Below are positions 1-4,691 of a stretch of 5,691 bases of DNA, piece after piece; the first letter of the stretch is position 1; every line of letters begins with the position of its first letter. The notes under the pieces are model-generated. The model was not told the origin of the DNA. It saw only the letters and a program-made list of their open reading frames with translations, and searched no databases. Where the stretch lies: contig JAFQDI010000112.1 in the NCBI GenBank assembly GCA_017416055.1, positions 1 through 5,691 of the forward strand. Direction: 5' to 3'. The DNA is from Lachnospiraceae bacterium (GTDB lineage: Bacteria > Bacillota_A > Clostridia > Lachnospirales > Lachnospiraceae). The position numbers and the translations under genes are program-made.

Positions 1-891
1 GAACTCAGGGTTGATCACGAAGAAGAAGTGGCCCAGACGATAGAAATCGTTGCTGCCGTCAGCCTTCTTACCGGACAGAGCCTTGGTATGAGGGCCGCCT
101 GCCAGTGCAGAGGACAGAATCTCTACGATAGTAACGAAGCCGTAGCCCTTGTAACCGCCGGTCTCCTCGCCCATACCGCCAACAGGAAGCAGTGCACAGT
201 TGCCCTTACGCATCTCGCGAAGGATCTCACCGGAATCGGTCATCGTGTCGCCGTCTTTGGTCACAACCAGGCCTGCAGGGGTAGGGATACCGCTGCGCTC
301 GTAGAACTCGATCTTACCGTTCTGTACGATAGAGGTAGCACAGTCAAAGTTGAAAGGGAACTCCTCATCGGTAGGAATGGTGAAGGTGAAGGGGTTGGTA
401 CCCATCATCGGCTCAACACCAAAGGTAGGAGCGATGGAAGGACGAGCGTTGGTACCGGTAATACCAATCATACCTGCCTTCTCAGCCATGGTGGACCAGT
501 AACCTGCAATACCATAGTGAGTGGAGTTGTAGATGGTACCGCCTGCCATACCATAAACCTTAGCCTTCTCGATCAGCTTCTCCCTCATTCTATATGAAGC
601 TACCATACCCATACCGTTGTGAGCGTCCATAACCACGGTGGTGGGGGTCTCCTTAACGATCTCGCAGTTGGTTACAGGCAACAGAGTGCCATTTTTGATA
701 CGATCCAGATAGATCGGTTTGAAGCGGTTGCAGCCGTGGCTCTCAATACCGCGACGATCAGACTCAAGCAGAACGTCTGCACAAATTGCTGCATCCTCAG
801 CGGGAACACCGTAAGCTTTGAATACATCGATCATAAAGTTGTTGATCAGTTCCCACTCTACATAAGGTCTGTTTTCAGTTACTACTGCCAT
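1..891 (-). CDS. Ldh_2-family NAD(P)H-dependent oxidoreductase (malate/L-lactate dehydrogenase-like), C-terminus missing
   Basis: Partial: 297 codons from ATG at 891, still open at the window start; the family is usually about 330-370 residues, so the last few dozen are missing. The family (malate/L-lactate, ureidoglycolate and 2,3-diketogulonate dehydrogenases) interconverts 2-hydroxy and 2-oxo acids with NAD(P)H in the cytoplasm. Visible family marks: RRGIESHG (46-53, with the expected catalytic His52), NSTHYGIAGYW (122-132, the NHFG-like second His), MMGTNPF (162-168), DCATS (183-187), and a glycine-rich ETGGYKGYGF (243-252). The start is fixed by a near-perfect Shine-Dalgarno, AAGGAGGA at 901-908, 9 nt upstream. 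It lies 45 bp after glpP on the same strand, so probably one operon. Every glycine codon in the visible part is GGT or GGC and leucine is mostly CTG, unlike glpP, suggesting high expression. The substrate cannot be read from sequence; malate, lactate, sulfolactate or a sugar-derived keto acid all remain possible. Confidence 0.9.
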   Translation of the reverse strand, partial: MAVVTENRPYVEWELINNFMIDVFKAYGVPAEDAAICADVLLESDRRGIESHGCNRFKPIYLDRIKNGTLLPVTNCEIVKETPTTVVMDAHNGMGMVASYRMREKLIEKAKVYGMAGGTIYNSTHYGIAGYWSTMAEKAGMIGITGTNARPSIAPTFGVEPMMGTNPFTFTIPTDEEFPFNFDCATSIVQNGKIEFYERSGIPTPAGLVVTKDGDTMTDSGEILREMRKGNCALLPVGGMGEETGGYKGYGFVTIVEILSSALAGGPHTKALSGKKADGSNDFYRLGHFFFVINPEF

Positions 892-921
892 ATTTCTAAA
901 TCCTCCTTAGATGTTTTATCA

Positions 922-938
922 AAACGGTTTGCCCGTTT
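922..938 (-). terminator. Small stem-loop with short U run between glpP and the oxidoreductase gene
   Basis: A perfect 6-bp inverted repeat (AAACGG at 922-927, CCGTTT at 933-938, 5-nt loop) overlaps the glpP stop codon. On the transcript it is followed by only four U and then G. It is too weak to be a sure terminator. It may reduce read-through, act as an mRNA 3' stabiliser or processing site, or be chance. Confidence 0.3.
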
Positions 939-1506
939 ATGAATCATAAGTTTCCTTGTACCGGCGGATCGTCTCCATCTTTGAGATCGTCACCGCACAG
1001 GCACCGGCATCAAAACATCCCTTCAGTTCCTCCGGGGTTCGGATGAGGCCGCCGCACATCAGTCTGGCGTTGGTCCTGGTCTGAAGGTAAGGTAATATAC
1101 CGCATGCGATTCCCGGCAGGATCTCTACGTAGTCCGGCTCGCAGGAATTGCAGAGTGTGAGGCCTCGCTCCAATGATTTGCTATCCATCAGGAACAATCG
1201 AAGAATCGCCGTGCGGTGATTTCTCTTCGCCGTCTCGATCGCTTTCACCTTTGAGGAGATGATTCCGTCGGCCTTTAACCGCTGGCAGGCATACTCGCAT
1301 CCGTACTCGTCGGCGCTGATACCCTTGAGAAGATCCAGATGAAAAAACACTTTCTTCTCCTGTTCATGGGCCGCCTTCACCATGGACGCCAAAAGAGCCA
1401 GATGAATATCCATCAATACACAGTATTTCAGATCACTTTTCAAGAATCGTTCAAACTCCTTCATCTGAGAAACTGCAAAAATCACTTCCCGCTTCAACTC
1501 ATCCAT
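937..1506 (-). CDS. glpP: GlpP-family glycerol-3-phosphate responsive antiterminator
   Basis: 189 residues, full length (Bacillus GlpP is about 190). GlpP binds glycerol-3-phosphate and acts on leader mRNA so that RNA polymerase passes an intrinsic terminator ahead of glycerol genes. Family blocks are all present in order: FFHLDLLKG (54-62), DGIISSK (80-86), RLFLMDS (103-109), D125 with EILPG (128-132), CGGLI (151-155) and AGACAVTIS (167-175); together these are the conserved strands of the family's barrel-like phosphate-binding fold. Start ATG at 1506 is preceded by an imperfect Shine-Dalgarno AGGCGG (1514-1519), 7 nt away. The gene has its own strong promoter and a leader terminator, and is followed after 45 bp by an Ldh_2 oxidoreductase rather than by the usual glpF/glpK/glpD. 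This context suggests it controls its own operon; the ligand could be glycerol-3-phosphate or a related C3 phosphate (inference). No missing conserved block was noticed. Confidence 0.9.
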   Translation of the reverse strand: MDELKREVIFAVSQMKEFERFLKSDLKYCVLMDIHLALLASMVKAAHEQEKKVFFHLDLLKGISADEYGCEYACQRLKADGIISSKVKAIETAKRNHRTAILRLFLMDSKSLERGLTLCNSCEPDYVEILPGIACGILPYLQTRTNARLMCGGLIRTPEELKGCFDAGACAVTISKMETIRRYKETYDS

Positions 1507-1513
1507 CGCGCAT

Positions 1514-1551
1514 CCGCCTTTGTTTTCGGTCTTTTTTCAAAAAAAAGGCAA
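1514..1551 (-). promoter_or_regulatory. Alternative hairpin that could hide the glpP ribosome binding site
   Basis: In the transcript UUGCCUUU (1544-1551), made of the terminator 3' arm and start of its U run, can pair with AAAGGCGG (1514-1521), the glpP Shine-Dalgarno. This gives 8 pairs, two of them G-U, and can be extended by U-A pairs. It competes with the terminator stem for the same bases. It is seen only as complementarity; function is inferred. Confidence 0.3.
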
Positions 1552-1586
1552 CGTAAATGAACCACTTCCGTATTCACAACATCGCC
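1539..1586 (-). terminator. Intrinsic terminator (attenuator) in the glpP leader
   Basis: On the minus strand GGCGATGT (1579-1586) pairs with ACGTTGCC (1547-1554) over 8 bp with two G-U pairs. An inner extension GUGAA/UUCAU and UAC/GU(G)G closes on a GGAA (GNRA-type) tetraloop. Exactly eight T follow (1539-1546). The whole unit lies between the promoter at 1620-1648 and the glpP start at 1506, so termination here would give a roughly 70-nt RNA and no GlpP. A terminator before an antiterminator gene fits GlpP-style attenuation; that GlpP itself acts here is inference. Confidence 0.7.
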
Positions 1587-1603
1587 TCTCGCACTCTCGC
1601 AAT
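1581..1603 (-). promoter_or_regulatory. Candidate antiterminator pairing in the glpP leader
   Basis: AUUGC (1599-1603) can pair with GCGAU (1581-1585), including one U-G pair, leaving a 13-nt purine-rich loop that holds most of the tandem repeat. It uses bases of the terminator 5' arm, so both cannot form together. With five pairs it is weak alone and would need protein stabilisation, as expected for a GlpP- or other protein-dependent antiterminator. This is a hypothesis from complementarity only. Confidence 0.3.
1586..1601 (-). repeat. Tandem 8-nt repeat TGCGAGAG x2 in the glpP leader
   Basis: Two exact, adjacent copies of TGCGAGAG (minus strand) at 1594-1601 and 1586-1593, about 12-27 nt after the predicted transcription start and directly next to the terminator 5' arm. 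Spaced purine-rich repeats of this type are reasonable binding sites for an RNA- or DNA-binding regulator. The bound protein is not known. Confidence 0.55.
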
Positions 1604-1614
1604 TTATTAACTTA

Positions 1615-1627
1615 GTTATACTATAAC
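1615..1627. promoter_or_regulatory. 13-bp palindrome over the -10 of the glpP promoter, candidate operator
   Basis: GTTATA-C-TATAAC (plus strand) is a perfect inverted repeat with 6-bp arms and a single central base, and it covers the whole -10 hexamer. A dimeric repressor bound here would block RNA polymerase. The DeoR-family protein encoded immediately upstream is the obvious candidate. Part of the symmetry comes from the TATA-like -10 itself, so chance is possible. Confidence 0.4.
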
Positions 1628-1648
1628 ACTGCTTTCCTTATGTGTCAA
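1620..1648 (-). promoter_or_regulatory. Strong sigma-A promoter for glpP and the oxidoreductase
   Basis: Minus strand -35 TTGACA (1643-1648, perfect consensus), a 17-bp spacer, and -10 TATAGT (1620-1625, five of six). An A-rich stretch lies directly upstream of the -35 (about 1649-1659), resembling an UP element. Transcription should begin near 1613, leaving a leader of about 107 nt before the glpP ATG. Confidence 0.85.
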
Positions 1649-1665
1649 GTTTCTTTTTTGGAAAG

Positions 1666-1691
1666 GTTTCTACCGAAACAGGAAAATTTTC
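1666..1691. repeat. Two adjacent inverted repeats upstream of the glpP promoter
   Basis: GTTTC-TACC-GAAAC (1666-1679) and the perfect 10-bp palindrome GAAAATTTTC (1682-1691) sit between the deoR-type stop codon and the -35 at 1643-1648. No T run follows on the minus strand, so they do not look like a terminator for the repressor gene. They may be operator sites or chance AT-rich symmetry. Confidence 0.35.
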
Positions 1692-1700
1692 TGCCGGAAC

Positions 1701-2465
1701 TCAATTTGCGATAATCACCTTCGTCCCGTGCTGCTGTACCCACTCCACGACCTCCGGCTCCACGCCGCTGTCGGTGATGATTGCCTCAAATGAACCAATA
1801 TGGCAGAAATTCATCAAGTTGTCCTGACCAAACTTTCCCGATTCCACCAACAAATACGATTTCTTCGCAGAACAAATAATGCAGTTTTTCGTTCCAGCCT
1901 CTGAAGGGTACCCTGTGTAGGCAAAGCCCTCACTGTCCACTGCTGCGGCACCGATAAACGCGATATCCAGTTTATATCGACGGATCTGTTCCTCTGTCAG
2001 TGAGCCGAAGCAGGACATACTCGTTCCCTGCAATTCTCCGCCGATTACGAGAAGCGTCACATTCTGATAATCCGAAATCTCCATCGCCACTGCCAGATTG
2101 TTGGTCGCAATCACGTTGTGACTGTCCGAAGGCATCAACCGTCCCACCCACCGGGTCGTAGTTCCGCTGTCAATGAAAATACGCTGTCCGGGCTTGATCA
2201 GTTCAATTGCCTTGCGGGCAATGCACTCTTTTTTCCGCTCCTGATCATCCATCACGCGTTCCACCGGATGTCGGCTACGATTGTCCTGCTTCAGCAGTGC
2301 TCCGCCGCGGGTGCGCACGATCTCACCCTTCTCCGCCAGCAGATCCAAATCTCTTCGAATCGTCATATCCGACACCTTAAACAGTGCACACAATTCGCGG
2401 TTTTCCACCCTTCCGTCTTTTCGCAAAAGCTCCATCACCTGTTTCAGTCGCGTCTCTCGTAACAT
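1701..2465 (-). CDS. DeoR-family transcriptional repressor
   Basis: 254 residues, full length for the family (about 250-260). The N-terminal winged helix-turn-helix spans about residues 1-58 with recognition helix VSDMTIRRDLDLL (31-43) and the typical RTRGGAL wing (51-57). The C-terminal DeoR effector domain follows from about residue 75, with IDSGTTT (98-104), ATNNLA (120-125), GGEL (142-145) and FIGAAAVDSEGF (170-181), the phosphosugar-isomerase-like fold that senses a phosphorylated sugar or polyol in known members. Start ATG at 2465 has GGGAG at 2472-2476, 6 nt upstream, and its own promoter. It is on the same strand as glpP, 194 bp ahead of it. The next operon's promoter carries palindromes, so local control of glpP and the oxidoreductase, and perhaps autoregulation, is likely but inferred. 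The effector cannot be assigned. Confidence 0.92.
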   Translation of the reverse strand: MLRETRLKQVMELLRKDGRVENRELCALFKVSDMTIRRDLDLLAEKGEIVRTRGGALLKQDNRSRHPVERVMDDQERKKECIARKAIELIKPGQRIFIDSGTTTRWVGRLMPSDSHNVIATNNLAVAMEISDYQNVTLLVIGGELQGTSMSCFGSLTEEQIRRYKLDIAFIGAAAVDSEGFAYTGYPSEAGTKNCIICSAKKSYLLVESGKFGQDNLMNFCHIGSFEAIITDSGVEPEVVEWVQQHGTKVIIAN

Positions 2466-2510
2466 AGTTCTCTCCCAGTTCGTTTTTATTTTGTCAATCT
2501 ATGTTTTCCC

Positions 2511-2539
2511 AGTATATCACGAATCAATTCTTTGCACAA
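2511..2539 (-). promoter_or_regulatory. Extended -10 promoter for the DeoR-family gene
   Basis: Minus strand -10 TATACT (2511-2516) with an extended TG one base upstream (2518-2519), a 17-bp spacer, and a poor -35 TTGTGC (2534-2539, three of six). The TG motif would make up for the weak -35. The predicted start is near 2504, about 39 nt before the ATG. Confidence 0.6.
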
Positions 2540-2565
2540 TCTTTTTCAAAAAAATTAAGAAATGG

Positions 2566-2597
2566 AAAAAGCTGCCACATTTCGTGTGACAGCTTTT
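2566..2597 (-). terminator. Strong intrinsic terminator after ftsH
   Basis: A 13-bp stem (2567-2579 with 2585-2597, one G-U pair in the minus-strand RNA) with a CGAAA loop, ending in five T on the minus strand. It starts 28 bp after the ftsH stop codon and separates ftsH from the DeoR-family gene. The plus strand also ends in four T, so weak bidirectional function is possible. Confidence 0.9.
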
Positions 2598-2625
2598 GAA
2601 ACAATTCGTTATTTACTGCTACTCT

Positions 2626-4566
2626 TTAAGCTTTCGCTTCTTCCTCAACCGGAGTCACAGCCTCCTCGACGGAAGGCTCGATTTCCCGAAGGATCTTCAT
2701 GAACTCTTTGCCGGTGATGGTTTCCTTCTCGATCAGGTACGCTGCCAGTTTATCCAACGCCTCCCGATGCTCACTCAAAAGCCGTTTTGCCTGCTCGTAC
2801 GAAACCTGCAGCATCTCCATCACTTCCTTGTCCACATCCGCCGCAGTCTTATCCGCACAGTTCATCATCATGCGTCCTTCCAGATACTGATTCTCGACAC
2901 TGCCCAGATTCATCAGCCCGAAGTGTTTTGACATACCGTACTGGGTCACCATCGCCTTCGCAATACCCGTCGCACGTTCAATATCATTTGCCGCACCGGT
3001 GGTCACGGTGTCAAACACCAACTCCTCCGCTGCGCGGCCCGCAAGGAATTCCACCAACATCGCACGAAGCTCTGCCTCAGTGTTCAGATATTTCTCTTCT
3101 TCGGGAACATTCATCACATAGCCCAAAGCACCCATGGTTCGGGGCACGATCGTGATCTTCTGTACCGGCTCAGAATCCTTCTGCAGTGCGCTGACCAACG
3201 CATGTCCAATCTCGTGGTAAGATACGATTCGGCGCTCGCGTTCGCTCATGATGCGGTCTTTCTTTTCCTTACCCATTAAGACAGTCTCCACTGCCTCAAA
3301 CAGATCCTTCTGGCTCACTGCCTTTCGTCCGTGTTTAACCGCATTGATCGCTGCCTCGTTGATCATATTTGCCAGATCAGACCCCACCGCACCGGAGGTT
3401 GCCAGTGCAATCGCCTCCAGATCAACGGTCTCGTCCAGACTAACCTTCTTTGCATGAACTTTGAGAACAGCTACACGGCCCTTCAAATCCGGCTTATCCA
3501 CGATGATACGGCGGTCCAGACGGCCCGGACGAAGCAATGCCTTGTCCAAAACATCGGGACGGTTGGTCGCCGCCAAAATGAACACACCCTTGCTGGAATC
3601 AAAACCGTCCATCTCGGAAAGCAGCTGATTCAGCGTCTGCTCGCGCTCATCATTGCCGCCGAAGCGGGAATCACGGCTCTTACCGATCGCATCAATCTCA
3701 TCGATAAAGATGATACAGGGCGCATTCTCCTGCGCTCTCTTAAACAGATCACGGACACGGGATGCTCCCACACCCACAAACATCTCAACAAAATCAGATC
3801 CGGCCAGGGAGAAGAACGGTACCTTCGCCTCTCCTGCAACCGCCTTCGCAAGCAACGTCTTACCGGTTCCGGGAGGGCCGACTAACAACGCTCCCTTCGG
3901 CAGCTTCGCACCGATGGTGGTATATTTTCCGGGATCGTGCAGAAAATCAACGATCTCCACCAGAGACTCTTTCGCCTCATCCTGTCCGGCTACATCCTTA
4001 AAGGTAACACCGGTATCCTTCTGCATATCATAGCGCTTCGCATTGCTCTTGCCAACGCCCATGACACCGCCACCGCCGCCCACACGGCGCATCATGAAGG
4101 ACATAAATACCAAAACCAAAACCACCGGCAATACGTAACTGAGCAGGAAATACATGATCGTTGCGCCGGTGTCTGTCAGTTTTACATCGTACTCTTCCAG
4201 CTCCGCCGTTTCCAAACGATCAATCAGTTCGACATCATAACTACTCATGTTGGTGTGGTATTCTCTCTTCAATGCACTCCGATACTCCAGACTATCCTTG
4301 TCCAGCGTTTCATCCGGTTTCACCGTAAAGGTAATCTTCAATGCGCTCTCGTCCAAAAGTACTGTTCGCACTTCTCCGTTTTCCAGCATCTCAACAAACT
4401 TGCTGTACTCCACATAGTTCGCGCTTTTTGAAGAGAGGAAATTGCTCAAAAACGTCACCATCAAAAGAGTGACGATCGCCGCAGTCACCATCATTAAAAT
4501 ATTGCTGTTGTTTTTGGGGTTTCGATTCCCGCCGTCCGGCTGACGGTTATTGTTTTGTTCGTTCAT
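2626..4566 (-). CDS. ftsH: ATP-dependent zinc metalloprotease FtsH
   Basis: 646 residues, full length. FtsH is a membrane-anchored hexameric AAA+ protease that unfolds and degrades membrane and short-lived cytoplasmic proteins. Order: Asn-rich cytoplasmic N-terminus (1-22), TM1 (about 23-44), an extracytoplasmic domain (about 45-134), TM2 (about 135-158), glycine linker (163-167), AAA domain with Walker A GPPGTGKT (230-237), pore MFVG (262-265), Walker B IIFIDE (285-290) and second region of homology with arginine fingers R346 and R349, then the M41 protease domain with zinc motif HEIGH (451-455) and third ligand D528 in [11 protein letters not shown] Glu-rich tail ends the protein. All catalytic residues are present. 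Differences from common FtsH: HEIGH for HEAGH, RPGRLDR for RPGRFDR, GAVGSDL for GFTGADL, suggesting a divergent Clostridia-type paralogue. An in-frame ATG at 4626 would add 20 residues but lacks a ribosome site; ATG 4566 has one. Confidence 0.97.
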   Translation of the reverse strand: MNEQNNNRQPDGGNRNPKNNSNILMMVTAAIVTLLMVTFLSNFLSSKSANYVEYSKFVEMLENGEVRTVLLDESALKITFTVKPDETLDKDSLEYRSALKREYHTNMSSYDVELIDRLETAELEEYDVKLTDTGATIMYFLLSYVLPVVLVLVFMSFMMRRVGGGGGVMGVGKSNAKRYDMQKDTGVTFKDVAGQDEAKESLVEIVDFLHDPGKYTTIGAKLPKGALLVGPPGTGKTLLAKAVAGEAKVPFFSLAGSDFVEMFVGVGASRVRDLFKRAQENAPCIIFIDEIDAIGKSRDSRFGGNDEREQTLNQLLSEMDGFDSSKGVFILAATNRPDVLDKALLRPGRLDRRIIVDKPDLKGRVAVLKVHAKKVSLDETVDLEAIALATSGAVGSDLANMINEAAINAVKHGRKAVSQKDLFEAVETVLMGKEKKDRIMSERERRIVSYHEIGHALVSALQKDSEPVQKITIVPRTMGALGYVMNVPEEEKYLNTEAELRAMLVEFLAGRAAEELVFDTVTTGAANDIERATGIAKAMVTQYGMSKHFGLMNLGSVENQYLEGRMMMNCADKTAADVDKEVMEMLQVSYEQAKRLLSEHREALDKLAAYLIEKETITGKEFMKILREIEPSVEEAVTPVEEEAKA

Positions 4567-4572
4567 TTTATT

Positions 4573-4578
4573 CTCCAC
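4573..4578 (-). promoter_or_regulatory. Ribosome binding site that fixes the ftsH start
   Basis: GTGGAG on the minus strand, with GGAG 6 nt before ATG 4566. The upstream in-frame ATG at 4626 has only a T-rich stretch before it. The same GTGGAG word, followed by a similar A-rich stretch, occurs again at 4599-4604, an imperfect direct repeat 26 bp away. Confidence 0.75.
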
Positions 4579-4611
4579 TATTTGTCTAGAATTTATCGCT
4601 CCACATAGCTT

Positions 4612-4641
4612 ATCATATACCGCCATAGAAAATCAATGCAA
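4612..4641 (-). promoter_or_regulatory. Probable ftsH promoter
   Basis: Minus strand -10 TATGAT (4612-4617, five of six) with an 18-bp spacer to a weak -35 TTGCAT (4636-4641, three of six). It lies in the 125-bp gap after the VWA gene and predicts a start near 4605, downstream of the alternative ATG at 4626. If this promoter is used, the shorter FtsH start is the only possible one. No clear terminator was seen between the VWA stop and this site, so read-through is also possible. Confidence 0.45.
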
Positions 4642-4691
4642 ATCGCAAAGATTTATCTGAATATTTCGTGACTAAATTCTAAAATTTGTCT

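Noticed and set aside
28..942. Long plus-strand open frames (28-597 and 619-942)
   Set aside because: They are antisense shadows of the oxidoreductase gene, which has a clear family signature, a strong ribosome site and biased codons on the minus strand.
915..950. Separate promoter for the oxidoreductase (TTCATA, 17 bp, GATAAA)
   Set aside because: Both hexamers are only four of six matches and the spacer is filled by the 922-938 hairpin; co-transcription with glpP explains the layout better.
2487..2497. TTGACA-like word in the DeoR-gene leader (minus strand)
   Set aside because: No -10-like hexamer lies 16-18 bp downstream before the start codon, and the extended -10 promoter at 2511-2539 is better.
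3630..3851. Minus-strand 73-codon frame inside ftsH
   Set aside because: It is an out-of-frame, low-complexity Arg/Ser-rich shadow within the AAA domain coding sequence.
4567..4626. Longer FtsH start at ATG 4626
   Set aside because: No ribosome site precedes it, the extra 20 residues do not look like FtsH N-termini, and a likely promoter lies inside this stretch; ATG 4566 has GGAG at the right spacing.
4626..4691. Possible terminator after the VWA gene
   Set aside because: Only short AT-only symmetry (AAATT/AAATTT type) is present, without a GC stem or a U run.
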